39,221 nt of DNA from a virus: positions 1 through 39,221 of the IMG/VR virus record IMGVR_UViG_3300045996_004605; one strand, given 5' to 3'. The notes under the pieces were generated by a model that saw only the letters and a program-made list of their open reading frames with translations, did not search any database and was not told the DNA's origin. The translations under genes were made by a program, and so were the position numbers. Each line of letters opens with the position of its first letter. The stretch's first letter is position 1. This document shows positions 24,727 to 31,065 of this stretch, one piece after another.

Positions 24727-25223
24727 TCCGGTGCTTTTTCCAAAACTTCAATGCCAAAATCAATGTCTTTCGGTTCTCCGAACAACGTGAGTCTCACTGT
24801 TGCCCGGCTCTTGCGCCGATCCACACGGACGATTTGTCCTTCCAGGTGCTTCAGCGGCCCGTCGACGACGGTAATCCTATCGCCGTCTTGCACCTTCGAC
24901 ATTCCGATCAGTTCGCTTTCCTGGCACCAGGTGAGCACATGGGCCATTTCATTGAGCGGTACAGGAGAAGGGGTTGGCCTGCCCAGGATTTCGATCACAC
25001 CATCCGGTGCGACAATTTTGTAATAGCTTTCATTGTCCAGAAACGTGTAAACGAACACATATCCGGGGAAAAGCAGGCGGGATACTTCTTTCGTTTTACC
25101 ATCCCGTCGTTCTATCAGCTTGCGCCGAGGAGTTAACGTTTGAATATGCGGCGCACTGCGGGCGAGTCTCTTCTGAACGTTCAGTTCTTCGCCAGTCAGG
25201 ACATGCAGCACATACCAGTTCAT
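24723..25223 (-). CDS. NusG/LoaP-family transcription antiterminator
   Basis: This 166-residue protein is a NusG paralogue carried by the phage. The N-terminal NGN domain reads NWYVLHVLTGEELNVQKRL, then RLLFPGYVFVYTFLDNESYY and GVIEILGRPTPSPVP. The C-terminal KOW domain reads VQDGDRITVVDGPLKHLEGQ, IVRVDRRKSRATVRLTLFGE and a last strand (FGIEVLEK). Starting with a short N-terminus and a GRPTPSPVPL segment, it resembles the LoaP class of specialised NusG proteins that antiterminate particular operons. ATG 25223 follows GGAGGCCGAGGA and overlaps the upstream TGA. It sits between the terminase subunit genes, in an operon that contains strong terminators. Confidence 0.88.
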   Translation of the reverse strand: MNWYVLHVLTGEELNVQKRLARSAPHIQTLTPRRKLIERRDGKTKEVSRLLFPGYVFVYTFLDNESYYKIVAPDGVIEILGRPTPSPVPLNEMAHVLTWCQESELIGMSKVQDGDRITVVDGPLKHLEGQIVRVDRRKSRATVRLTLFGEPKDIDFGIEVLEKAPE

Positions 25224-25786
25224 TCCTCGGCCTCCAATCGCTCGGCCACCCGATTCGCCACCTGGATGAGTCGTTCGCACAGATCCGGCTCGACGCCTCC
25301 CAGTTCGGCGTACACTTCCTTCTTGAATTCAGCCAATGCCACTTTCGTCCGTTCGGCCAGATCGGCCTTAATTTTGTCTTTATAAATCTTGGTGCGGGAG
25401 AGGGAGACCATGACTCGGGCTGCCTTCTCCAGCGGCATGTCGTCCCATTCTTCCTGCGCCTGGGCGAACTTTTTGGTCAGCTCGCCCGCCATGATTTGAA
25501 GTCCGCCTTCCGTGTAATCCGTATCCGGGTTTTGCTTGATCAATTGGATCAGCGCCTTCGTTTGCTCCTGGGCTTCTTGCAGCCGCTGGGTGGCCCGGCC
25601 AATGCGCAGCGCATAGCGTCCGATGGAACTCTTGGAAACTTCAAATTCATGTTCATCCAGATAGTCGGAAATTTCGGTGTAGGTGTATTTGGTATCCAGC
25701 AACATGGCGTCAACCTGATCCTTGATATGAACCGGCAGATCATCCACCTTCGAGCGAACACGCCGTTTCTTGTGCTGGTCGCCCAT
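25220..25786 (-). CDS. Terminase small subunit, DUF3486 / Mu gp27-like
   Basis: This 188-residue protein matches the DUF3486 small terminase class (Mu gp27). Family features appear in order: RRVRSKVDDLPVHIKDQVDA, YTEISDYLDEHEFEVSKSSI, GRYALRIGRATQRLQEAQEQ, and a helical C-terminal region (IMAGELTKKFAQAQEEWDDM, SRTKIYKDKIKADLAE). The N-terminal half is an HTH domain for recognising phage DNA; the C-terminal half is an oligomerising helix bundle. The ATG overlaps the upstream stop by one base (TGATG). Confidence 0.9.
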   Translation of the reverse strand: MGDQHKKRRVRSKVDDLPVHIKDQVDAMLLDTKYTYTEISDYLDEHEFEVSKSSIGRYALRIGRATQRLQEAQEQTKALIQLIKQNPDTDYTEGGLQIMAGELTKKFAQAQEEWDDMPLEKAARVMVSLSRTKIYKDKIKADLAERTKVALAEFKKEVYAELGGVEPDLCERLIQVANRVAERLEAEE

Positions 25787-26103
25787 CAGATCGCCACTCC
25801 CGGATCATCGGGAACGGAACCTTCTAAGAGATCAATGCCTTCGACCGTCAAACGGATGACCGCGTCGTTCGCATAAGCGTTGTACGAATTGATGCGATCG
25901 TTGGTATATTCGATGTACCCCTTGTTTTTGAGGTAATCCAAATGCTTGGAAATGTCCGGGCTGATGATAATGCTGTCATTGACCATCACATTGACGAGCT
26001 GCCTGCACAGGAGGGAGTTGTTATGCCCTTTGACCAAGGAACGCATGATATACCCCCGAACCGCTTTGTTGTGTTGTACGCCTTGATACATTTGCTCATC
26101 CAT
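25786..26103 (-). CDS. Small winged-helix protein, Mu gp26-like
   Basis: This 105-residue protein lies in the position of Mu gp26. It reads as a winged helix: QHNKAVRGYIMRSLVKGHNN, SPDISKHLDYLKNKGYIEYT and DAVIRLTVEGIDLLEG, the last part being the typical wing with 'RLT..G.~L'. It probably binds nucleic acid or acts in packaging, but no function is known for the family that I can state. The ATG overlaps the previous gene by eight bases. Confidence 0.75.
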   Translation of the reverse strand: MDEQMYQGVQHNKAVRGYIMRSLVKGHNNSLLCRQLVNVMVNDSIIISPDISKHLDYLKNKGYIEYTNDRINSYNAYANDAVIRLTVEGIDLLEGSVPDDPGVAI

Positions 26104-26371
26104 CGAATTTTCTTTGCCCCCCGATCTGCAAGTCGTGTATCTTGTCGAGCTTCTTGTCGACGTTGTTCATGGTTCGGATAAAATCTTCCCGCGTGGTATA
26201 GATGAAAGGAAGGTCGGATTTGAGATCGTCCAGTTCCTTCTCCAATTCGTCGACCCTCGTGGCTGTTTCTTTGATTTGCTGCTTGATCTCGGTCATCGTG
26301 GTCTTTAGGAAGAACCCGATCACGGCGATGGCGAGCAAGGTAGCTGTTTGCATGGCCCAATTCAAATCCAT
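26096..26371 (-). CDS. Membrane-anchored coiled-coil protein, DUF2730 / Mu gp25-like
   Basis: This 91-residue protein has one N-terminal membrane segment (about residues 7-23, TATLLAIAVIGFFLKTT) followed by a coiled coil (TEIKQQIKETATRVDELEKE, then DLKSD) and a second helix (RTMNNVDKKLDKIHDLQ). Mu gp25/DUF2730 proteins have this same shape and position. It could equally be called a holin-like or XhlA-like membrane protein acting with the holin. AAGGAG precedes the ATG. Confidence 0.75.
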   Translation of the reverse strand: MDLNWAMQTATLLAIAVIGFFLKTTMTEIKQQIKETATRVDELEKELDDLKSDLPFIYTTREDFIRTMNNVDKKLDKIHDLQIGGQRKFDG

Positions 26372-26374
26372 CCG

Positions 26375-26833
26375 CTAAACTCCTTCCCGCAGCTCCAACG
26401 AACCGGAGATAGCGGCGCCCTGCTTAAGTTCTAGCACTTTCGCCTCGACGGTATTCCGAATGTAAGTGTCCAGATCCCCGAGCGTTTCGTGCAGCGCATG
26501 TAAGTAATCCGGCTCCAACGTTCGAACGATTTCATCAAACGCCTGTTTAGAGAGGTTGACGAGATCGTCCTTGGTGGCCTGCCCGTTCTTCACCGCATTC
26601 CGTAAATCCTTGGCCGTTGTTTGTTCAATCGTTTTCACGGCTTTCGAGGCGACATCGTCCAATCGGGTCATTGCCGTCTGCACAAGTGCCCGTTGGTCGT
26701 CGTTCTTGATTTTCGCCGTTTCCGCCGTCACTTTCGCCACACCCTTATGAATATAGAGCAGGGCATAGGACGAGAGCAGTGTGAGTACCCCAAGTACCAG
26801 GTTGATCAGAATTTCTTGCGCCATATCTTGCAT
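26375..26833 (-). CDS. Phage holin, LLH family
   Basis: This 152-residue protein has one N-terminal hydrophobic segment (about residues 9-28, ILINLVLGVLTLLSSYALLY) and a long charged helical cytoplasmic region. Its shape matches the Phage_holin LLH family, including the basic/acidic segment ETAKIKNDDQRALVQTAMTR, then LDDVASKAVKTIEQT, and the C-terminal AFDEIVRTLEPDY. It is the first gene of the late operon after the switch region. The start codon has AAGGAGAGGG upstream. It would form the membrane lesion that releases the endolysin encoded at 27300-28049. Confidence 0.8.
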   Translation of the reverse strand: MQDMAQEILINLVLGVLTLLSSYALLYIHKGVAKVTAETAKIKNDDQRALVQTAMTRLDDVASKAVKTIEQTTAKDLRNAVKNGQATKDDLVNLSKQAFDEIVRTLEPDYLHALHETLGDLDTYIRNTVEAKVLELKQGAAISGSLELREGV

Positions 26834-26856
26834 GTTCGCACCCTCTCCTTATCGCA

Positions 26857-26898
26857 AAATAAAAAAGCTACCACGAGGCTTTCGCCTATTGGTAGCTT
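26857..26898 (-). terminator. Rho-independent terminator after the Mor-type gene
   Basis: On the minus strand AAGCTACCA pairs with TGGTAGCTT (26865-26873 with 26890-26898) around an inner GGC/GCC stem with a GAAA loop, followed by TTTTTTATTTT. It ends the Mor transcript 52 bases after its stop codon, making the activator gene a single-gene unit. Confidence 0.92.
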
Positions 26899-26932
26899 AT
26901 TACAGTGCTTACGAACCTTTTAGAAGGGATTC
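26897..26932 (-). promoter_or_regulatory. Candidate activator-dependent late promoter with dyad element
   Basis: Minus-strand TGTAATAAG (26897-26904) resembles a -10 element, with no good -35. Instead an imperfect dyad, GAACCTT...AAGGGATTC (26913-26932), covers the -35 region. Mor/C-dependent promoters of Mu lack a -35 and carry a dyad there. A start near 26890 would lie in the 5' part of the terminator, so a transcript beginning there could not form it. This is an inference from position and symmetry. Confidence 0.35.
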
Positions 26933-26950
26933 CCCGTAGTTTCTTCGCGA

Positions 26951-27259
26951 CTAGAAAAGGGTGAGCTGGTTTTCATCTACTTCCGGTATAGACTTGATTC
27001 CCTCGCAAATTTCCCGAATCCGTCGCTCGCTCAAATTATATTTTTTGGCAAGCTGATGGGAATTGCTCCCTCTATATTCCTCTTTGATCTTCTGATCCCG
27101 TATCGGTCGCAAGAAAAAGTCGGAAGAGGGAATATAGAAGGTGTCCCCCTTGGAGTAATCCGCCAGCTTAAGCAGGTTCTCCGTGCCGATCAACTCAGCA
27201 ATGGGGCGGTATCGCTCGGGAATCATATCCGGCGTCAGTTCCTTGATCCAGTCATCCAA
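26951..27259 (-). CDS. mor: Mor/C-family late gene transcription activator
   Basis: This 102-residue protein matches the Mor family. The N-terminal part contains PERYRPIAELIGTENLLKLA, followed by GDTFYIPSSDFFLRPIRDQK (the conserved loop) and a C-terminal HTH, IKEEYRGSNSHQLAKKYNLS then ERRIREICEGI. In Mu, Mor activates the middle promoter and C the late promoters; only one such gene is present here. It has its own promoter (27277-27303) and terminator (26857-26898), and lies between the lysis and packaging genes rather than in the early operon. GGAGGTG lies about 12 bases from the ATG. Confidence 0.9.
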   Translation of the reverse strand: MDDWIKELTPDMIPERYRPIAELIGTENLLKLADYSKGDTFYIPSSDFFLRPIRDQKIKEEYRGSNSHQLAKKYNLSERRIREICEGIKSIPEVDENQLTLF

Positions 27260-27276
27260 AGGGGTTTCACCTCCCT

Positions 27277-27303
27277 ATTATAGCAAATTTACGAAAATGT
27301 CAA
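27277..27303 (-). promoter_or_regulatory. Sigma-A type promoter for the Mor-type gene
   Basis: On the minus strand TTGACA (27298-27303) and TATAAT (27277-27282) are both perfect; the spacer is 15 bases, short of 17, but the -10 is extended (TGCTATAAT). The -35 overlaps the stop codon of the endolysin gene. Transcription would start about 10 bases further on, before the GGAGGTG of the Mor gene. Confidence 0.75.
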
Positions 27304-28049
27304 CCTTCGACCGTGATTCCTTTCTCGATTCTGTACTGGATAACCAATTCGCGCCAGAAATCATAGCTTCCCGTTTTGGTCTCCATTCGGTCGGCATAAT
27401 AGGCGGCAGCTTCCTGTGCCCACGTCGGGGCGGGGATGTCGCTTAAGCCCTCCAGCTTGTCGATGCGTTCGGCTTGCTCCTTCACAGTCGCTTGCAGTTC
27501 TTCGAATGCTTGTCTTTCTTCAGTTGTCATCGATTCATCCTCCATCTCTTGATAAGCTAGTTGTACATCCTGCACGACATCCGCCCATTCAATGCCATGA
27601 TAGGCGAGGTAATCGTCGGGATCGGTGTGATTTGTCCCGCCCAGTTGGACGGAAACCATATGATGGCTCCAGAGCGTCAAGCCCTCCACCGGCTGCAAGC
27701 CGTAAGCTCGCAACCAAAATGCCGCCAGCCAAGTCCAGCGTTCGAATGCGTCGCAGAACCGTTCGAAGTCGCGACTCTGGCACAACTCGATGTGCAGATA
27801 CCGCTTGTTGGCTACACTTCCGGCCCCATACGCAATGTAATCCGTATCGGCCACCTGGGTAATCGAGTCGTGATCCACGAATGCATGAACGAACGCATTC
27901 TGCCATGTGCGCGATTCGTACGCCCGCTCACCAGTATCGGAATCCTCCCAGGTTGCTGTAGCATGCAAAACGATACCTTCGGGGTTGCCATTGCGAAAGG
28001 GGATTCGCGGAAGGTCCGGGATCAGGTCTTTCGTGATTTCGTATTCCAT
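27300..28049 (-). CDS. N-acetylmuramoyl-L-alanine amidase endolysin
   Basis: This 249-residue protein is an Amidase_2 (PGRP fold, zinc dependent) endolysin. The zinc-binding pattern is visible: H29 in GIVLHATAT, H129/H130 in WSHHMVS and the aspartate segment GGTNHTDPDDY (138-147). This is the XlyA/PlyG-type motif. A coiled segment follows (MTTEERQAFEELQATVKEQA) and then a C-terminal domain with APTWAQEAAAYYADRM, typically used for wall or oligomer binding. AAGGAG precedes the ATG. No signal peptide is present, so the holin must release it. Confidence 0.93.
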   Translation of the reverse strand: MEYEITKDLIPDLPRIPFRNGNPEGIVLHATATWEDSDTGERAYESRTWQNAFVHAFVDHDSITQVADTDYIAYGAGSVANKRYLHIELCQSRDFERFCDAFERWTWLAAFWLRAYGLQPVEGLTLWSHHMVSVQLGGTNHTDPDDYLAYHGIEWADVVQDVQLAYQEMEDESMTTEERQAFEELQATVKEQAERIDKLEGLSDIPAPTWAQEAAAYYADRMETKTGSYDFWRELVIQYRIEKGITVEG

Positions 28050-28068
28050 AAGCTTATGCTCCTTCTTA

Positions 28069-28788
28069 TTACCGAGTGGCTGCCGATCGTCGACGAACGA
28101 TCGCTTTGATCATGTGACCATTACCAGTCTGTGTCTGGCCGTCCTGTACCCGCTGTACCGTGTAACGAAAGCCGGAAGCCACTCTTTGCTTGTTCGTGAT
28201 GATCGCGTCCACTAGTTTGCGGCCATCCCGTTTATATCCACCCAAGAGTGGGATCGGTACGAATTTCGGTACACGGACAACGTCGCCGATATCGGCAGAG
28301 TCCCGAATATATTGGATATCCTTCATCCGTTTCACGACATCTCGTTTAAGTAGCGTTCTTTGTTTGACGGGCATTTTCTTGACATTGAAGGCGTAATCTG
28401 CCAGGCGTATCGCCCGCAGAGCGCGGTCGTACTTCCCGCCATTGTCTACACATTCCGAAGCAATCGCTTCGACGCACCCAAGCCGGTCTTTCCAGCGAAA
28501 CTTTGGAGTGAATGCGATTTCCTCATCGTCTTCATCTTCCGGGTCTCTCTCGGGCTTGAAATCCACGCCCCGGTCATGAATGAAGGACCTGCCGCTTTCG
28601 TCATCCACGATCCGCCAGTTGCGTTTCCGATCGGCATACCAAAAGGCGGCGTGGCAAGCGTGATCAAAATGGACGTAGAGTTCAGCTTGATCCATGGCAT
28701 CCACATCCCGAAAGGGGTGCTCCACGGAGTCCACGCCCCTATGTTTCAGATATTTTTCGGTCGCCATGTCTTGAATGACGTAAGGCAT
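28069..28788 (-). CDS. Unknown middle-region protein, 239 aa
   Basis: I do not recognise this 239-residue protein. Visible features are a strongly acidic stretch (KPERDPEDEDDEEIAF, about 77-92), histidine-rich DHACHAAFWYADRKRN (about 42-57), and a basic C-terminal half (VKQRTLLKRDVVKRMKDIQY and a PLLGGYKRDGRKLVDAIIT strand) which could bind nucleic acid. It starts at ATG after AAGGAGGG and overlaps the preceding gene by about 50 bases. It precedes the endolysin; a regulatory or DNA-binding role is only a guess. Confidence 0.7.
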   Translation of the reverse strand: MPYVIQDMATEKYLKHRGVDSVEHPFRDVDAMDQAELYVHFDHACHAAFWYADRKRNWRIVDDESGRSFIHDRGVDFKPERDPEDEDDEEIAFTPKFRWKDRLGCVEAIASECVDNGGKYDRALRAIRLADYAFNVKKMPVKQRTLLKRDVVKRMKDIQYIRDSADIGDVVRVPKFVPIPLLGGYKRDGRKLVDAIITNKQRVASGFRYTVQRVQDGQTQTGNGHMIKAIVRRRSAATR

Positions 28789-29047
28789 CTGTTATCCCTC
28801 CTTGATGGGGATTTCGTGCGGTTCGATTCCCTGGCGTTGGAAAGGTGAATCCGTACATGAGCAAGATTTCCTGTTCGTACGGCACGGTTTCAAAAAATTC
28901 TTCGTTCGCCTGGATCGGGACACCGCGAACCAGATCTACCAACCGTTTGACATTCGCCTGGTTGACGGCAATGCCCCGCCGCATCAATATCTCTCGGATG
29001 ACGGCCATGTCCATCGTTAATTCAAACTTCACCTTGATTGTCGCCAT
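28739..29047 (-). CDS. Unknown small protein, 102 aa
   Basis: The start at ATG 29047 (GGAGGG upstream) gives a 102-residue protein beginning ATIKVKFELTMDMAVIREIL. The N-terminal beta strand then helix (MRRGIAVNQANVKRLVDLVR) resembles a small CopG-like or other ribbon-helix-helix-type fold, but the sequence is not conclusive. The final 20 or so residues overlap the next gene's reading frame by about 50 bases, so the C-terminus may be poorly constrained. No named family is recognised. Confidence 0.6.
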   Translation of the reverse strand: MATIKVKFELTMDMAVIREILMRRGIAVNQANVKRLVDLVRGVPIQANEEFFETVPYEQEILLMYGFTFPTPGNRTARNPHQGGITDALRHSRHGDRKISET

Positions 29048-29216
29048 CGCGTTCCCTCCGTTTCTCAAGCAATGAGAGTTTGCGAGAATGCGCTTCTTCC
29101 TTACGCCAATGATGATCGAACAGTTCCTCGGCCTCTTCCGACTGCTCGTGAAAATCGATCGAGTCCATGGCGGAACGATGGTAACGAATCCAAAGCCAAT
29201 GCCACCATCTTCGCAT
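29022..29216 (-). CDS. Unknown small charged protein, 64 aa
   Basis: This 64-residue protein has AAGGGG about 11 bases before its ATG and starts two bases after the preceding stop. It has an aromatic N-terminus (RRWWHWLWIRYHRS) and a charged helical tail (HEQSEEAEELFDHHWRKEEA). The tail overlaps the next gene by 26 bases. The short tryptophan-rich start could contact a membrane or a partner protein; the function is unknown. Confidence 0.6.
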   Translation of the reverse strand: MRRWWHWLWIRYHRSAMDSIDFHEQSEEAEELFDHHWRKEEAHSRKLSLLEKRRERDGDNQGEV

Positions 29217-29218
29217 GC

Positions 29219-29560
29219 TTATCCACCCCTTAACGCCACGATGGACGCCTTCAGCTCGGTAGCCAGAAGAACAATTTCGTCCAAGTCGGATTGCCTGATG
29301 TCGCGTCCTGCGAGGTGGATAATACCCTCAAGCTTATCTAACCATTCTTCTTTCATAGCCGGGAGAAGGGCGAGTTCTTCCCCTGGACTGACAGGACGAA
29401 CCAGCAGAGGACGTCCTTCGATGAACAATATATCCTGCCCTTGCAATTGCTTTAATTGATCGATCATCACCTTCGGTACGACCGTCAAACCATGCTCTTG
29501 CAAAATTTGAAGATGTCCGGGTCCGATCGCGCGTTCAGCGAGCATTTGAACTTGATTCAT
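29219..29560 (-). CDS. Unknown middle-region protein, 113 aa
   Basis: I set the start at ATG 29560, preceded by AAGGAGG with 7-base spacing; longer frames from 29596 lack a comparable site. The protein has helical segments NQVQMLAERAIGPGHLQILQ and DKLEGIIHLAGRDIRQSDLD around a beta middle part (DILFIEGRPLLVRPVSPGEE). A leucine-rich pattern and no catalytic residues suggest a small regulatory or interaction protein. It lies after the DnaC-like gene with another small gene between. Confidence 0.65.
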   Translation of the reverse strand: MNQVQMLAERAIGPGHLQILQEHGLTVVPKVMIDQLKQLQGQDILFIEGRPLLVRPVSPGEELALLPAMKEEWLDKLEGIIHLAGRDIRQSDLDEIVLLATELKASIVALRGG

Positions 29561-29795
29561 GGGAAAACCTCCTTCCTTGTCGCTTGCGTTTGCCATTTAT
29601 TTTGAGAAAACCTTGAATAATTCGCTTCTCCGCTGCTGTCCGCACAGTCAAGGCATAACACCGCAAATCGGTGTTCCAATGGATCGATCGGTGACTTTTG
29701 TTCAGTAGGAGACATAAACGGATCAAATGATGGCGATAATCGGCTGTAACATGCGCAGCGCCGGTCGTATCCGTCAACACGGTGTAAGCCATCAT
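29535..29795 (-). CDS. Unknown small protein, 86 aa
   Basis: This 86-residue protein starts at one of two adjacent ATG codons (29795 or 29792) after AAGGAG. The central part (HHLIRLCLLLNKSHRSIHWN, then LRCYALTVRTAAEKRIIQGF) is hydrophobic/basic; the end is very basic (KINGKRKRQGRRFSHE). It overlaps the following gene by 26 bases and the preceding stop codon. It may be a small nucleic-acid-binding protein. No family is recognised. Confidence 0.6.
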   Translation of the reverse strand: MMAYTVLTDTTGAAHVTADYRHHLIRLCLLLNKSHRSIHWNTDLRCYALTVRTAAEKRIIQGFLKINGKRKRQGRRFSHESSSNAR

Positions 29796-30649
29796 GACAG
29801 CAACTCCTTGAAGCGGTAATCCAAGGCCAGCGGGTCCTCATCCTCACGCAGCATCATCTTCCCCAGGAATTGTTTGCCGGTCTTGGGACTGCGCGTTCTC
29901 TCGAACAGGCGGCCTGCCGTCGCTTTGGAAAGAAACCCGATCAATTGATGGTAATATTCGCTGGTGTACACGATCGGGAGTTGTTTCCGGTAACGATAAT
30001 CGACAATGCCATAAAACTCCTTGATCCACGTATCCCTTTGACTTTCCTTGCAAATGTCATCCATCACAAGCAGCTCGCAGTTATAAATCCTTTGACGAAT
30101 ATCGTCGACCATAAACGCTTCATCCGAATTGCTATAGTACGAGAGCCATTCTGTGAAGCTCTGCACCCAGTTGAAGAACAGGGGATAGACACCCAGTCCG
30201 ATCAGCGGCGCGACCGTCGCCGTCACCAAATGAGTTTTGCCGCTGCCGGACGTGCCCAGAAGGCCGAACCATGGAACGCCATTCAAACTTTGCCCTCTCT
30301 TGACGCGGGCGACCAGCCCATCCGAATATTCCCTCGCCAGCTCGCACGCTTGTACGACTCGCGGATCGGCTCCGGCGATGATGAAGTTGTCGAACGATTT
30401 ATGCAACGCGTCCTCACTCATGTTTGATGATTTGAGCATGCGCTGAAGCTTCTTGCGTTCGATGCACTCGCACCGGTGAGCGGCATTGCGTTCAGGGTTG
30501 AAAATAAATCCTTCATCCTTGCACTTCGGGCAATCATAGATTGCCGGTGAGTCGTCTTCGGAAAGCTTCCTCGGCGCTGACATCGCGCTTGCCTTGTACA
30601 CCTGAATGCGTTCGAGAAGAGACGGCAGGGCTTCCTTCAGGCTTTGCAT
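29792..30649 (-). CDS. DnaC/DnaI-like AAA+ helicase loader
   Basis: This 285-residue protein is an IstB/DnaC-family ATPase. An N-terminal zinc-binding group (YDCPKCKDEGFIF, Cys 40 and 43, then CEC, Cys 60 and 62) precedes the AAA+ domain. Walker A is GTSGSGKTH (132-140), Walker B is LLVMDDI (193-199), and later segments YTSEYYHQLIGFL and AGRLFERTRSPK supply sensor and arginine residues. It should load the replicative helicase at the transposition fork. AAAGGAGACTC is in front of the ATG, and the gene overlaps the DnaD-like gene by 116 bases in another frame; the alternative start at 30583 has a weaker site. Confidence 0.9.
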   Translation of the reverse strand: MQSLKEALPSLLERIQVYKASAMSAPRKLSEDDSPAIYDCPKCKDEGFIFNPERNAAHRCECIERKKLQRMLKSSNMSEDALHKSFDNFIIAGADPRVVQACELAREYSDGLVARVKRGQSLNGVPWFGLLGTSGSGKTHLVTATVAPLIGLGVYPLFFNWVQSFTEWLSYYSNSDEAFMVDDIRQRIYNCELLVMDDICKESQRDTWIKEFYGIVDYRYRKQLPIVYTSEYYHQLIGFLSKATAGRLFERTRSPKTGKQFLGKMMLREDEDPLALDYRFKELLS

Positions 30650-30902
30650 GGGCAGAGTCTCCTTTCTGAAGGTTCCGCAAAATTCCGCGCGTATAGTTCT
30701 CTTTGATGTTCGGATACTTCTCGATATGGGTGGACAAAGCGCGAATCACCTGGGACGGCTCGTATTTGTCCCAATACTCGTATTCCCGATTTTTGATGCC
30801 TTCCGAAACCTTCCCGGTCGAGCGCGTAAACCGAATCGTTTCCCAATAAGCCTCAATGACGCTGCGCTGTGCGTCTGTGTACCGCTCTAGCAAGTTCGGC
30901 AC
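30534..30902 (-). CDS. DnaD-like replication protein
   Basis: This 122-residue protein resembles the C-terminal (DnaD_2/DnaB_2) domain of Gram-positive helicase-loading proteins: VIEAYWETIRFTRSTGKVSE, EYWDKYEPSQVIRALSTHIE and NYTRGILRNLQKGD, where 'Y..gIL.n' is the recognisable part. It lacks the usual N-terminal winged helix. I chose GTG 30902 because AAAGGAGGA lies upstream at 8-base spacing; the earlier ATG at 30935 overlaps another short gene. Its last third is read in parallel with the start of the DnaC-like gene, so both are constrained. Confidence 0.7.
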   Translation of the reverse strand: MPNLLERYTDAQRSVIEAYWETIRFTRSTGKVSEGIKNREYEYWDKYEPSQVIRALSTHIEKYPNIKENYTRGILRNLQKGDSAHAKPEGSPAVSSRTHSGVQGKRDVSAEEAFRRRLTGNL

Positions 30903-30906
30903 GGGG

Positions 30907-31065
30907 TTATCCTCCTTTCGTATCCCGTCGGTCATTGAGCTTCCAGAGAAAGAGCCGTGAGAACAGCTCCAGCTCTCGCGTCCATGTAGTGGCCGGTTTA
31001 TCCTTCAGAAGCTCATATACATCGCGGTAATCAATCACGTTAGGCTCATGCCGTTCGCTATCCAT
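30907..31065 (-). CDS. Unknown small protein, 52 aa
   Basis: This short gene fills the gap between the GemA gene and the DnaD-like gene. ATG 31065 overlaps the GemA stop by eight bases and a CGGAG lies upstream. The product begins DSERHEPNVIDYRDVYELLK and ends with FSRLFLWKLNDRRDTKG, a compact helical pattern with several aromatic and charged residues. Its stop is part of the AAAGGAGGATAA used to start the next gene. Position between two replication/regulatory genes suggests a small accessory factor. No family is recognised. Confidence 0.6.
   Translation of the reverse strand: MDSERHEPNVIDYRDVYELLKDKPATTWTRELELFSRLFLWKLNDRRDTKGG

Noticed and set aside
24974-25876. A 300-codon plus-strand frame opposite the NusG-like and small terminase genes
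   Set aside because: Both minus-strand genes have clear domains and coupled starts; the plus-strand frame has none.
30534-30649. A frameshift or pseudogene at the DnaD-like/DnaC-like junction
   Set aside because: Both frames are intact, each has its own ribosome site, and the DnaC-like N-terminus and zinc motif look normal.
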